Below are positions 32,685 to 41,256 of a stretch of 64,000 nucleotides of DNA, in pieces (the stretch's first letter is position 1; each line of letters opens with the position of its first letter). The DNA is from DATACN01 sp038215095 (GTDB taxonomy: Bacteria > Actinomycetota > Thermoleophilia > Solirubrobacterales > Thermoleophilaceae): the NCBI GenBank assembly GCA_038215095.1, contig JBBQRG010000004.1, forward strand, positions 1 through 64,000, written 5' to 3'. The notes beneath the pieces were generated by a model, which had not been told where the DNA came from, made no database searches, and saw nothing but the letters and a program-made list of their open reading frames with translations. Made by a program: the position numbers and the translations under genes.

Positions 32685-33970
32685 GAGCGCAGCAGCTCCA
32701 GCTCGAACAGCCTGGCCCGGTCGGCGTCGCCACCGGCCTCGGCGGCCGTCTTGGCCAGCGCGTCCGCGCCGCGCCAGGCGGCGAGCTCCTCGATCAGGCC
32801 GAGGTAGCGGCGCAGGTGCACCTCGGGAGCCCAGCGCGCGCGGTGGGCCTCGCGGCCGCGCTCGCCGAGCGCGTTGCGCACGCTCACGTCGCCCGCGATC
32901 AGGTCGAGCGCACGCTGAAGCTCCTCATCCGAGGTGTAGGTGAACCCCGCGTCGCTCTCCTCGATCAGCTCCTTGAGGGCGCCGAAGCCGCGCACGATCG
33001 CCGGCGTGCCGCGGGCGAAGGCCTCGACCGCGACCAGGCCGAACGACTCGTGCCCCAGGGTCGGGACGACGACAGCGAGCGCGTGTCGGTAGAGCTCGTC
33101 CAGCTGCTCGCGGTCCTGCCAGCCGACGAAGCGGATGTGGGGGATGTCCGCGGCCTTGGCCTTGAGCTCCTCCGTCTCGGGGCCTTCTCCCGCGATCACC
33201 AGGTCCTGGCCGCGGCGGTTGCGGAAGGCCTCGATCAGCGACCCGAGGCCCTTGATCGAGTCGTGGCGGCCCACGAACAGGAAGTAGGGCCGGCTCGCGA
33301 CGTGCCCGTTGCTCGGCGGAGTCGGCGGCACGAAGTGGGGGATGTGCTCGATCGGCACGATGTCCGCGAAGCGGCTGTGGAGCTTCGCGCTCGTGCGGCT
33401 CGGCGCGATCAGGGCATCCAGCTCGGTCATCGAGCGCTCGAGGAAGTTCCCGCGCCGCCAGGGCTGAGGCGGGCGCCGGTAGGTGAGGGCGCAGCGGTTG
33501 CAGGTCGGCTTCTCGCACACCTCGCGCTTGTTCTTCCAGAGCACGTGGGTGGGGCAGACCAGCCATTGCTCGTGCGCCGTGTAGAGCCGCAGCGAGGCCT
33601 CGCCCATGCCGAACACGCCCGGGCCACCGATCAGCGAGGGGTTGTGGAAGTGGATGACGTCGAAGGGGCCACGCAGGGCACGCTCGAGCTGGCGCCGCGA
33701 GAGCAGCGGGCGGCCGCTCAGGTGAGTGGCGAGCGGAGCGGCGGCTCCGGCCGGGGTCGTGATCGGGATGACCTTGATCGGGCCCTGCCTGGGCGGCGGC
33801 ACCTCATGTCGTCCCCCCAGCGCGCGGTACGCGTCGGCGGCGTGGACCACCGTGACCTCGTGCCCGTGGCCGGCCAGCAGGTGGGCCAGGCGCTCGACCT
33901 GCACGGCGTCGCCCCCGAAGCTCGCGGGCGGATAGAACGTGGTGACCATGCAGAAGCGGATCGGCGGCAT
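32681..33970 (-). CDS. GT4-family glycosyltransferase
   Basis: 429 residues. GT-B: FCMVTTFYPPASFGGDAVQVERLAHLLAGHGHEVTVVH binds the acceptor, then PYFLFVGRHDSIKGLGSLIEAF, IAGEGPETEEL and the E-x7-E region HESFGLVAVEAFARGTPAIVR. A Cys-rich insert (CPTHVLWKNKREVCEKPTCNRC) in the N-terminal domain is a feature of one GT4 subgroup and may bind a metal. It is the second gene read in a minus-strand run of overlapping glycan genes. Confidence 0.94.
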   Translation of the reverse strand: MPPIRFCMVTTFYPPASFGGDAVQVERLAHLLAGHGHEVTVVHAADAYRALGGRHEVPPPRQGPIKVIPITTPAGAAAPLATHLSGRPLLSRRQLERALRGPFDVIHFHNPSLIGGPGVFGMGEASLRLYTAHEQWLVCPTHVLWKNKREVCEKPTCNRCALTYRRPPQPWRRGNFLERSMTELDALIAPSRTSAKLHSRFADIVPIEHIPHFVPPTPPSNGHVASRPYFLFVGRHDSIKGLGSLIEAFRNRRGQDLVIAGEGPETEELKAKAADIPHIRFVGWQDREQLDELYRHALAVVVPTLGHESFGLVAVEAFARGTPAIVRGFGALKELIEESDAGFTYTSDEELQRALDLIAGDVSVRNALGERGREAHRARWAPEVHLRRYLGLIEELAAWRGADALAKTAAEAGGDADRARLFELELLRS

Positions 33971-33973
33971 CGG

Positions 33974-35137
33974 CTAGCCCTTCCCTCCGACCTCGGTCAC
34001 GAGCGTCCGCAGGCGCTCGGCCGAGAGGTCCCAGCTCAGCCCGCCGGCCCGCTCCAGGGCGTCGGTCCCGAGGCGCCGGCGCAGGTCGTCGTCGGCCAGG
34101 ATCCGCTCCAGCGCGCCGGCGAGCCCATCGACGTCGCGCGGCTCCACGAAGAGGGCGGCGGCGTCGAGCGTCTCGCGATGCGCGGGCAGGTCGCTCAGCA
34201 CCAGCGCGGAGCCGCAGGCGGCTGCTTCCACGGCCGGTAGCCCGAAGCCCTCGGCCAGCGAGGGGTTCGCCACGGCCCCGGCGGCGCTGTAGAGGCAGGC
34301 GAGCTCCTCGTCTGTCACGAAGCCCGGCAGCACCACGTTCGGCGCCGTGCCCAGGTCCGCGATCAGGCGGCGGATGCTGGCGGCGGCTGACATGTAGCTG
34401 TCGTCGTCGAGGTCGCCCGCGATCACCAGCCGCGGCGCCTCGCCATCGCCGCTGCAGAGGCGAGCGTGGGCTCGCAGCAGGGTCTCCAGGTTCTTGTGGG
34501 GGCTGATCCCCGCCGCGTAGACGATGAAGCGCGAGGGCGCGAGGCCCAGCCGCTCGAGCACGCCCTGGCAGCGCTCCGCACTGCGCGGGTGGAAGACCGG
34601 GTCGGGCGCCTCCGGCACCACCGCAAGGCGCGAGGAGGGGATCCCGAAGCGCGTGGCCACGGCTGCGCGGGAGGTCAGCGAGACGGTGAACACCCGCGAC
34701 GCGCGGCGCACGGCAAGGCTCTCCTTCAGCCCCCAGAGCAGCTGGGTCCGCCTCGAGGGCAGGGTCAGCTTCGGAAGGTCGTGGGCGATCAGGTCGTGCA
34801 CCCCGACGAGCGTGGGCACGCCCACGACCGGGAAGTAGCTGTAGACCGACGGGAAGACGAAGGCGTCGAGCCGGTCCCGTGAGACCTCCATGCCCATGCG
34901 CAGGAGCTCGACGACGCCGCGGTTGCCGTCGGCGCTCTCCGGGCCCGGGCGGGCGGCGGAGAGCAGCCGGCGCTCGGCGCGGTCGGGTAGCCCGTTGCGC
35001 ATCAGCGCGTCGGAGCCCACATAGAGCACATAGGTGTTGCGGCTGTCCAGCTCGACCAGCCGCGACATCGCGTTGCGGGTGAAGCGGCCAAAGCCGCGCC
35101 GGTTGGCCCAGCAGGTCGCATCGATGCCCACGCGCAT
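33974..35137 (-). CDS. GT4-family glycosyltransferase
   Basis: 387 residues from ATG 35137; GTG 35149 overlaps the upstream stop and is equally possible. GT-B: MRVGIDATCWANRRGFGRFTRNAM, VVPEAPDPVFHPR, FIVYAAGISPHKNLETLLRAHARL, VVLPGFVTDEELACLYSAA and the E-x7-E motif AEGFGLPAVEAAACGSALVLSD. Typical of mannosyl/rhamnosyl transferases that extend lipid-linked repeats. The same frame stays open further upstream by chance (high GC), but the start at a GT-B N-terminus marks the real boundary. Confidence 0.93.
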   Translation of the reverse strand: MRVGIDATCWANRRGFGRFTRNAMSRLVELDSRNTYVLYVGSDALMRNGLPDRAERRLLSAARPGPESADGNRGVVELLRMGMEVSRDRLDAFVFPSVYSYFPVVGVPTLVGVHDLIAHDLPKLTLPSRRTQLLWGLKESLAVRRASRVFTVSLTSRAAVATRFGIPSSRLAVVPEAPDPVFHPRSAERCQGVLERLGLAPSRFIVYAAGISPHKNLETLLRAHARLCSGDGEAPRLVIAGDLDDDSYMSAAASIRRLIADLGTAPNVVLPGFVTDEELACLYSAAGAVANPSLAEGFGLPAVEAAACGSALVLSDLPAHRETLDAAALFVEPRDVDGLAGALERILADDDLRRRLGTDALERAGGLSWDLSAERLRTLVTEVGGKG

Positions 35138-35145
35138 GCCGCCGC

Positions 35146-36033
35146 TCACTTGACCTTGAGCAGGCTGCGCCCGCCGCCGAACACGTACCCGACGGCCTCG
35201 CCGGCGGCCCACACGCCCAGGTAGACGAGGATCAGCGGGGTGGCCAGGGCGAAGCGCGCCCTGTGGCGGCCCTTGTCGAGCACGTTGCTCGCGATGCGCT
35301 TGTAGAGCAGCGGCACGATCGCCGGCGAGCCGGCCGCGTACACGATGCGCTTCCAGCCGAGCTGCGGGTTGCGCATCCCGGCGTGGGAGCGCGCGTAGTG
35401 GAAGCGCTGGGAGACGAAGTGCCAGAAGTCGAAGTCCTTCGCGTGGTCGAGCGTCGCGCCGCCGTCGGCGTAGAGCTCGAGGCCGGACTCGACCAGGCGC
35501 GGGTGCAGCCAGGTCTCCCAGCGCCCCTCGCGCAGGAGGTCGTCCATCGCGTCGATCGCGGTCCGGTCGTAGGAGACGTTCATGCCGGTCAGCGACTCGG
35601 TGGGCCCGGTGGCGAGGGGCTCCATGTGCTCGCTGTACTCGCAGAAGAAGGCCGCCCAGTCGCGGATGCGGCGGTCGGCGCTGTTGCTCACCGGGCCGCC
35701 CACAACCGGGCGCCCCTCGCCGTGGGCGTCGAGCAGGCGCCGCGCCCAGCCGTCGCGGACCACGCAGTGGTCCTCGATCACGGCCACGTACGGGGCGTGC
35801 GCGGCGGCGATGCCGGCGGCTCGCAGCTCGGGCACCGCCATCGGCTCGTCGAAGGAGATCAGCTTGACGCCGGGGAAGCGCTCGGCCACCTGGCGCCGGG
35901 TGGCGGCGTCGGTCCAGTCGGCCACCACGACTTCGGCGTCGGGCGCGTTCTGCTCGAGCGACTCGAGGCAGTCGGCCAGGTAGGGCATCCCGTTCACGGA
36001 CGCGATCACGACGGACAGCTCGGGCGAGCTCAC
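35146..36033 (-). CDS. GT2-family glycosyltransferase
   Basis: 295 residues from GTG 36033, overlapping the upstream stop by 4 bases. GT-A fold: SVVIASVNGMPYLADCLESLEQ, acidic metal-site variant EDHC (YVAVIEDHCVVRDGW), NVSYDR and WLHPRLVESG, ending with a probable membrane segment (FALATPLILVYLGVWAAGEAVGYVF). It is a paralog of the next gene upstream: both share DWA-A/E-F/Y-FC-x-Y and the same C-terminal membrane helix. Probably an inverting transferase. Confidence 0.9.
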   Translation of the reverse strand: MSSPELSVVIASVNGMPYLADCLESLEQNAPDAEVVVADWTDAATRRQVAERFPGVKLISFDEPMAVPELRAAGIAAAHAPYVAVIEDHCVVRDGWARRLLDAHGEGRPVVGGPVSNSADRRIRDWAAFFCEYSEHMEPLATGPTESLTGMNVSYDRTAIDAMDDLLREGRWETWLHPRLVESGLELYADGGATLDHAKDFDFWHFVSQRFHYARSHAGMRNPQLGWKRIVYAAGSPAIVPLLYKRIASNVLDKGRHRARFALATPLILVYLGVWAAGEAVGYVFGGGRSLLKVK

Positions 36034-36905
36034 CTGGCCACCGCCGCGCTGAGGTGCCCGCGGGCCTCGCCGAGGGCCCACGCAACGTTGAAGGCCAGGA
36101 TCAGCGGCATGGCCAGCAGGGCCTGGAAGCGGTGCCGGCGGCGGCTTCCCACCTGGCGCAGGATCCGGAGCGTCAGCAGCGGCGCGACGATCGGCGCGGC
36201 CACCACGCCGGCGAGGTTCCGCGCGCGGCTGTAGTGCACGCCGCGCTGGCGCCCGTGGGCCCGGCCGTGGCGCAGCCGCTGGTCGAGGAAGGCGAGGGTG
36301 CCGGCGGACCGTCCCTGCCTGACCACCAGCTCGGGCGCATGCCAGAGCTCCACGTTCTCCGCGGCCAGCTCACGATGCACGACGGGCTCCCAGAACCCGT
36401 CCCGCCAGGAGTCGCGCGCGCCCTCCAGGAGGCCGCGCTTGTACGAGGCGTTGTCGCCCGGGAGGTCCATGCACTCGTGACCGTCGAAGGGCAGCATGTC
36501 CGGGGCATAGCGGCAGAAGTACTCGGCCCAGTCGCGGATCCTGATGCCGGGCTCGGGGTCGATGGCGCCGCCGACCGCGTCGAAGCGGCGGTGCTGGGCC
36601 TTCAGCGTCTCGATCCAGTCGCCGGCCGGGACCATCGGGGAGATGGTCAGGGCCACGATCTCGCCCTTGCTGCGGTCGATGCCCTCGCTCCAGAGCTGCG
36701 GCACGAGCTGGCCGGGGCAGTCCACGAAGCTGGCCCAGTCGAAGCGCTCGCGCAGCGCACTCGGGCTCGGCACGGACTCGCAGACGATCACCTCGGCGCC
36801 GTCGCGCTGGCGCTCGAGCGAGCTGAGGCAGGCGGCGAGGGAGTCCTGGGGCGCGTTGGACCCCACGACGACGGACAGGCGTGATTCAGCGCTGGCGGCA
36901 GGCAC
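36030..36905 (-). CDS. GT2-like protein lacking the acidic metal motif
   Basis: 291 residues from GTG 36905. Same fold and length as its downstream paralog (SVVVGSNAPQDSLAACLSSLERQ; DWAEYFCRYAPDM; GDNASYKR; C-terminal helix QALLAMPLILAFNVAWALG). Where the paralog has EDHC, this one reads TISPMVPAGDW, so the metal-binding acidic pair is gone. It may be a catalytically dead partner of the paralog or use a different metal site. First gene of the minus-strand run 36.9-31.9 kb. Confidence 0.85.
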   Translation of the reverse strand: MPAASAESRLSVVVGSNAPQDSLAACLSSLERQRDGAEVIVCESVPSPSALRERFDWASFVDCPGQLVPQLWSEGIDRSKGEIVALTISPMVPAGDWIETLKAQHRRFDAVGGAIDPEPGIRIRDWAEYFCRYAPDMLPFDGHECMDLPGDNASYKRGLLEGARDSWRDGFWEPVVHRELAAENVELWHAPELVVRQGRSAGTLAFLDQRLRHGRAHGRQRGVHYSRARNLAGVVAAPIVAPLLTLRILRQVGSRRRHRFQALLAMPLILAFNVAWALGEARGHLSAAVAR

Positions 36906-36943
36906 CTTGCAAAATCAACGTTCGGGGGGGCCGATCCTTCCGG

Positions 36944-38089
36944 TTACTTGTGCGGCGGAGGCATCGGGCACCACGCGGCACCGCCGCGCACGCGCCAGCG
37001 GACCCGGGCGTGCCTGTAGGCGAACTTGGCGGTGCGGGCCCAGCCGTGGAGCAGCCTGGGCCCGAGCCGGGTGGAGGGCTGGAACATGTGGCGGCGGGCG
37101 AAGGCCCGCCACTGGCCCGGTGGGCTGAGCAGCCAGTCCACACTCACCATGTTGGCCGTGCGCTCCGCCTCGGTGCCCGCCATCTGCCAGTTCGCCAGCC
37201 GGGCGGCCAGCCGCGCGCGGCCGCTGGGCCGCCTGCCGGGGCCGAGCAGCTCGCAGGGCAGCCCCACGAGCCGGGAGGCCAGCAGCACGGAGGCCGTGAC
37301 GGTGTCGCGCAGCTCGGGCCGGGCGTCCAGCACCGGCGCCAGAAGGCCCGGCTCGAGCTCCGCGCGGCGGCGGTCCCAGGAGGCGGCCACGTCGGCCGCC
37401 AGGCGCAGCCCGTAGAACGAGTTGCGGCCGAAGAACACCAGCAGCGAAAGCAGCTCGTCGGCCGGCTGGAGGCGGCGACCGCCATGCGGGTCGGGGAGGC
37501 TGCGGGCCAGGAGGCCGCGCGACAGCTCGGTCTCGTTCCAGTGGATGCGCCAGTGCAGGTCCAGCTGGGGCAGCCCCCGGCGCTCGGGGGGCAGCGCGTG
37601 GTGGAGGTGCGGGCGCCCGTCTTGCCAGGCGGCGTCGGCCGAGGAGCCGTAGCCAGCCTCGCGCAGCACGGCCAGCGCGGCGTCGAGCTTCGAGTCGTCC
37701 ACGAGGATGTCGATGTCGGAGGAGAAGCGCAGCCCCGGATCCCCGTGGATCTCTTCCGCCAGGAGGGCGCCCTTCATGGGCGCGGCCGGGATGCCGGCGG
37801 CGTCAAGCGCCCTCAGCAGCGACAGCGTCACGGCCCCCTGGGCCAGCGACAGCTCGCGCCAGCGGGTGGTCTCGCGCCGGGCGGCCTCGCGAAAGGCCTC
37901 AGGGGCGGGCGCCGCGCTGCTCTCCTCGAGCCGCTTCGCGGCGAGGGGGAGCAGCAGCTGCAGCCCGAGGAAGCGCTCGAAAACGCGGTAGTCCACGCTT
38001 CCGGCCAGCTCGGCGATTCGGGCGTGCGCCGCCTCGCGGCTGGCCGCGGTGCCGGCCAGCAGCAGCGCGAGCTCGTGCTCGGGGCTCAC
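36944..38089 (-). CDS. Nucleotidyltransferase of the NTP_transf_5 type
   Basis: 381 residues. The core is PMKGALLAEEIHGDPGLRFSSDIDILVDD (~104-133), with the D125-x-D127 pair of the DNA polymerase-beta-like nucleotidyltransferase fold, followed by HHALPPERRGLPQLDLHWRIHW. The family (PF14907) is a regular companion of HPr-kinase-like and PqqD-like genes and of some lasso-peptide clusters, where a relative modifies a phosphorylated peptide. Here it is last in an operon with exactly those partners; GTG 38089 overlaps the regulator stop by 4 bases. Predicted role: transfer of a nucleotide or sugar-phosphate to a peptide or small molecule; substrate unknown. Confidence 0.9.
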   Translation of the reverse strand: MSPEHELALLLAGTAASREAAHARIAELAGSVDYRVFERFLGLQLLLPLAAKRLEESSAAPAPEAFREAARRETTRWRELSLAQGAVTLSLLRALDAAGIPAAPMKGALLAEEIHGDPGLRFSSDIDILVDDSKLDAALAVLREAGYGSSADAAWQDGRPHLHHALPPERRGLPQLDLHWRIHWNETELSRGLLARSLPDPHGGRRLQPADELLSLLVFFGRNSFYGLRLAADVAASWDRRRAELEPGLLAPVLDARPELRDTVTASVLLASRLVGLPCELLGPGRRPSGRARLAARLANWQMAGTEAERTANMVSVDWLLSPPGQWRAFARRHMFQPSTRLGPRLLHGWARTAKFAYRHARVRWRVRGGAAWCPMPPPHK

Positions 38090-38703
38090 CTGGCCGGGTC
38101 GGCAGCCAGCAGCTCGCGCGCGCCCGGCGTGTCCAGCAACAGCGCCGCGGCCTCGCTGCGCGAGCGCACGCCGAGCTTCGCGAAGGCCGAGGTGAGGTGG
38201 CTCTTCACGGTGCTCTCGGCGAGAAACAGCTTCTGGCCGATCTCGGAGTTCTGGAAGCCAAGCGCCGCCATGCCGAGCACCTGGCGCTCGCGCGCGGTGA
38301 AGGGCGCGGCCTGGATCTGCGGGCCCGCGCTGCGCGGCACGGAGATCTGGCCTGAGCTCACCGACAGCAGCGTGGGGACCAGCGCCTGCGCCACGTCCCC
38401 GTCGAGCACGAGGCCGTGGACCCCGGTGGCGATGGCCCGGCGGACCACGGCCGGCGGCAGGCTCGGCGCGATCACGGTGAGCGAGGCGCCGGTCTCGCAG
38501 ATGGCGCGGAGCGTGACCACCGCGGCCGGTGCGGCCAGGTCGAGCGCCACCACCAGCCCGTCGCAGCCGGCGGCGTGAGGGGCGATCCGGTCGGGGTCCG
38601 TCTCGGTGGCCGCCACGCGCACACCGCCCGCTTCGAGCGCGGAGACGATCTGCTCGAGCCGGGCCGCGTCCGAGGCGGCCGCGGCGACCGCTAGCGCTGC
38701 CAC
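38086..38703 (-). CDS. LuxR/NarL-type regulator with degenerate receiver
   Basis: 205 residues from GTG 38703 (GGAGGG 4 bases upstream). The C-terminal LuxR helix-turn-helix is complete: FTARERQVLGMAALGFQNSEIGQKLFLAESTVKSHLTSAFAKLGVRSRSEAA. The N-terminal ~115 residues keep a receiver-like alpha/beta pattern and an Asp at the usual phospho-acceptor place (VVALDLAAP), but the N-terminal acidic pair is reduced to one Asp (AASDAARLE) and the Lys loop is not evident. No sensor kinase is adjacent. It starts 13 bases inside the end of the peptidase gene, so it is translated with the peptide-maturation operon and may control it. Confidence 0.9.
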   Translation of the reverse strand: MAALAVAAAASDAARLEQIVSALEAGGVRVAATETDPDRIAPHAAGCDGLVVALDLAAPAAVVTLRAICETGASLTVIAPSLPPAVVRRAIATGVHGLVLDGDVAQALVPTLLSVSSGQISVPRSAGPQIQAAPFTARERQVLGMAALGFQNSEIGQKLFLAESTVKSHLTSAFAKLGVRSRSEAAALLLDTPGARELLAADPAR

Positions 38704-39143
38704 GCGCCCTCCGTCCGCGGCAGGCGCACGAGCGGCAGGTACCCGGCGTCGGATCCGAGGGGAGTGCCCTCGTGCTCGACCCAGGCGTGGGCGGCGAAGT
38801 CCGGAGCCTGGCGCGCCCCGACCGCGAGGATCGATTCGATCCCCCGCCGCGCGAGCAGGGACTGCAGCACCAGCGACTGCATCAGGCAGCGCGAGTCGGC
38901 TCCCGGCAGCTTCAGCGTGTACCTGACCGCGCGCTCGAGCCGCATGGCGGTCACGCGGTCGCGCTTGTCGGCCCCGCGTCGCGGGCGGCCCGCGGTCAGC
39001 TCGTCCACCGCGGCCGCGAGCTGTTTGGTGCGCAGCAGGCGCCGGGCGCGGCGGTGGGTGGCGAGGATCTCCGCCACCAGCGACGCCTTTGCCCGCGGGG
39101 AGGTGGCGCGCTCGGCGTCGCGCGGCTCGGCCAGCGCCGTCAT
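38691..39143 (-). CDS. Lasso-B2-type transglutaminase-fold peptidase
   Basis: 150 residues (ATG 39143; GTG 39146 also possible). It matches the leader peptidases of lasso-peptide clusters (McjB C-terminal domain, PF13471): C86 in SRCLMQSLVLQSLLARRGI, H119 in AHAWVEHEG and D132 in GSDAGY form the Cys-His-Asp triad of a transglutaminase-like fold. These enzymes cut a precursor just after T-x of a PqqD-bound leader. The PqqD-like gene is two genes upstream. The start touches the stop of the kinase gene (TGATG). The likely substrate, by motif, is the leader-bearing protein at 10.2 kb or an unlinked peptide. Confidence 0.88.
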   Translation of the reverse strand: MTALAEPRDAERATSPRAKASLVAEILATHRRARRLLRTKQLAAAVDELTAGRPRRGADKRDRVTAMRLERAVRYTLKLPGADSRCLMQSLVLQSLLARRGIESILAVGARQAPDFAAHAWVEHEGTPLGSDAGYLPLVRLPRTEGAWQR

Positions 39144-40147
39144 CACGCGCCCTCGAGGCCGCGTGCGTGGCGCTCAACGGCCTCCGCCACGTCCGCGGCG
39201 CAGAAGCGCGGGCCGCTCCGCAGCCGGAAGAGCGGCACCTCGGCGGCCAGGCGGGAGCAGACCTCGAGCTGGTTGCGCAGGCGCTCCGGGCTGCGCACCA
39301 CGAAGTTGAAGGAGGCCGACAGCAGCAGGCGCGGGTCCGGCGGGTCGATCGGCTCGATGGCGACGCCGTTGGTGCCGGCGCCGGACGACTCGTCCCGCTG
39401 CAGCACGTAGAGCGCGGCCAGGGGGAGGGGGTAGCGGCAGCGCGGCGCCAGCATGCGAGTGGCCTCGCCGTCGTCCTCGAGCGCGGAGCCCAGCGGCCGC
39501 GCCCGACCGCCAAGCACTGCGGCTTCCGAGTGGCGCAGGCTGACCACGGCGGCGCCCGGGTGCGCGAGCGGGCGGCCGACGCCCGGCTCGAGGGCCAGGA
39601 CGTCGTCGGTGACGAGCTCGGCGCCGCGCAGCAGCAGGTTCACCGCGACAGAGGTCTTGCCGGCCGTGGAGCGGCCCGCGAACGCCAGGGCACGCCCGTC
39701 GAGGGCCACCGCGCTCGCGTGGAAGGTCTCGAAGCCGCGCAGCAGCGCGGCGAACGGCAGCACCTGGCCGCGCAGGCAGTGCTGCCAGCCGCGGCCCCCG
39801 CCGGCCGGCGGGGCACAGCGCACGCGACGGCCGTCGTCGGAGATGGCGAACGTGCCGTACACGTCCGTGCGGAGCACGTAGCCGAGCTCCGGGTGGTGGT
39901 CGAGCTGCCAGGAGTCCTCCTGGTCGGCCCACTCGGCCAGGGTCACGGACTCCGCGCCGCTCCGGCGCAGCTCGCCGGGCTCGCTCAGCTCGAGGCGGGT
40001 CGGCTCGCCGCGCGCCTCCGGTCGCGCCCCGGCGGGCAGCCCGTCCAGCGGGAAGCCGGCCTCGAGGTCGAGTCCGAAGGCATAGCTGGCCGCAAGCGAC
40101 GGGGCCGGGGCGGCCGAAGCCGGCGAATCAGTGGCCGTTGGCGGCAC
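39143..40147 (-). CDS. HPr kinase-like (HprK-related) peptide or protein kinase
   Basis: 334 residues from GTG 40147 (GGAGG 3 bases upstream). Residues ~142-188 match the HprK core: TFHASAVALDGRALAFAGRSTAGKT (Walker A at 158-165) and ELVTDDVLALEP (DD181-182). The N-terminal ~130 residues differ from true HprK and the protein is not in a PTS context. HprK-related kinases of this kind accompany PqqD-like and nucleotidyltransferase genes in exopolysaccharide loci, and homologs (for example the paeninodin-cluster kinase) phosphorylate the C-terminus of a lasso peptide. The start lies 20 bases inside the PqqD-like gene. Confidence 0.9.
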   Translation of the reverse strand: MPPTATDSPASAAPAPSLAASYAFGLDLEAGFPLDGLPAGARPEARGEPTRLELSEPGELRRSGAESVTLAEWADQEDSWQLDHHPELGYVLRTDVYGTFAISDDGRRVRCAPPAGGGRGWQHCLRGQVLPFAALLRGFETFHASAVALDGRALAFAGRSTAGKTSVAVNLLLRGAELVTDDVLALEPGVGRPLAHPGAAVVSLRHSEAAVLGGRARPLGSALEDDGEATRMLAPRCRYPLPLAALYVLQRDESSGAGTNGVAIEPIDPPDPRLLLSASFNFVVRSPERLRNQLEVCSRLAAEVPLFRLRSGPRFCAADVAEAVERHARGLEGA

Positions 40148-40439
40148 CGACCTCCACCAGGCCTCGTTCGGCCAGGCTGGCGCACAGCTCCCGCAGGTCG
40201 CGGTCGAGCTGGTCGCGCGGCACGTCGAGGTCACCAGCCAGGGCGGCTGCCGCCTCACCAAGGGTGCCGGCGTCGTCGAGCTCCTCGAACATCCGCCCGG
40301 CGGTCCCGTTGAGGCCGTGGTACTGGCCGGTCTCGAGGTTGAGGACGACCGTCTCCGCGGCGAAACGGCGATAGACGACGTGCTCGGGCACGCGGATCTG
40401 GTCTGTCATCTCGGGGGTTTTCCTCTCGGTCTCGGGCAT
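40128..40439 (-). CDS. PqqD-like peptide-binding protein (RRE)
   Basis: 103 residues from ATG 40439; ATG 40409 gives a 93-residue form that starts at the conserved part (TDQIRVPEHVVYRRFAAETVVLNLETGQYHGLNGTAGRMFEEL). This is the PqqD winged-helix fold, the RiPP recognition element that holds a precursor leader for processing enzymes. The strand motif ETVVLNLETGQYHGLN is typical of the lasso B1 and HprK-associated subgroup. It is followed by the kinase and the B2-type peptidase and preceded by an ABC transporter. No precursor gene was found within 5 kb. Confidence 0.93.
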   Translation of the reverse strand: MPETERKTPEMTDQIRVPEHVVYRRFAAETVVLNLETGQYHGLNGTAGRMFEELDDAGTLGEAAAALAGDLDVPRDQLDRDLRELCASLAERGLVEVGAANGH

Positions 40440-40443
40440 CGGT

Positions 40444-41256
40444 CTAGTACTCCAGGATCGTTCCCTTGGTGCGGCTCACACGGGCGATGGAGCTGAGCAG
40501 GCACACCGCCAGCGGTAGCAGCACCCCCGCGAAGCCCACCAGCTTGAGCACGTCGAGCCAGGCCGGGTCGGCCAGCGGGGTGCCGGTGAGCACGCGCCGC
40601 AGCAGGTCGACGGCCGGGGTGAAGGGCTGCACGTCCGAGGTCCAGCGCACCCAGCCGGGCAGCAGCGCGACGGGGAAGTAGAGCCCCGCCGTCAGCGTGA
40701 TGAGGGCGATGATCCACGTGGTCCCGACGCTGGCCTGCTTGAACAGGAGCACCACGCCTGTGATGACCACGCCGAAGGAGGAGAAGGCCAGGGCGCCGAG
40801 CGCGGCCACCGGGATCCCGAGGCCCGCCGTGGACCACTGCACCGGCAGGCCGAAGATCAGCCACGCGAGGGTCAGCATCACGATCGCGCTGATCAGCGAG
40901 TAGAAGAACGGGAAGAGCATCATGAAGCAGATCGAGGCGACCGGCCCGAGCGGGGAGATGGCCAGCCGCTCGAAGGTGCCGGTGTACAGCTCGGACTGGA
41001 CCATCATCGGGGGCGTGTGCAGCGTGGAGGTGACCATCTGGAGGATCACGAGGCCACCCACGACGAACGCGTAGTAGGCGTCAGGCGAGCGGAACGAGCC
41101 CACCGTCACGAGCCGCGAGACGTAGTAGAAGCCCGTCAGCGTGAAGATCATCGACATGATGTGCATCACGACGCGGCCCCTGTAGGCAATGAACACGTTC
41201 CAGTCGCGCTGGAGGATGCCCATGGCGCCCGAGGCGAGGTCCCTGACCGTGCTCAC
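40444..41256 (-). CDS. ABC-2-type transporter permease
   Basis: 270 residues from GTG 41256 (4-base overlap with the ATPase stop). Six predicted membrane helices in ABC-2 order, with the interfacial segment TLHTPPMMVQSELYTGTFERLAISPLGP between helices 2 and 3 as in Wzm/DrrB-type exporters. Together with the upstream ATPase it forms an exporter for a lipid, glycan or peptide. Its place at the head of the peptide-maturation operon suggests export of the matured product; this is inferred. Confidence 0.92.
   Translation of the reverse strand: MSTVRDLASGAMGILQRDWNVFIAYRGRVVMHIMSMIFTLTGFYYVSRLVTVGSFRSPDAYYAFVVGGLVILQMVTSTLHTPPMMVQSELYTGTFERLAISPLGPVASICFMMLFPFFYSLISAIVMLTLAWLIFGLPVQWSTAGLGIPVAALGALAFSSFGVVITGVVLLFKQASVGTTWIIALITLTAGLYFPVALLPGWVRWTSDVQPFTPAVDLLRRVLTGTPLADPAWLDVLKLVGFAGVLLPLAVCLLSSIARVSRTKGTILEY

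Noticed and set aside
33974..36085. A single 703-codon protein fusing two glycosyltransferases
   Set aside because: The upstream part of that frame is an Arg-rich shadow of the GT2 gene in another frame. The GT4 protein starts cleanly at ATG 35137 with a GT-B N-terminus.
36881..38578. Open frame of 565 codons on the plus strand opposite the nucleotidyltransferase gene
   Set aside because: Its composition (Gln, His, Arg, Gly, Val) is what the complement of high-GC codons gives. The minus strand encodes recognisable nucleotidyltransferase and LuxR proteins.
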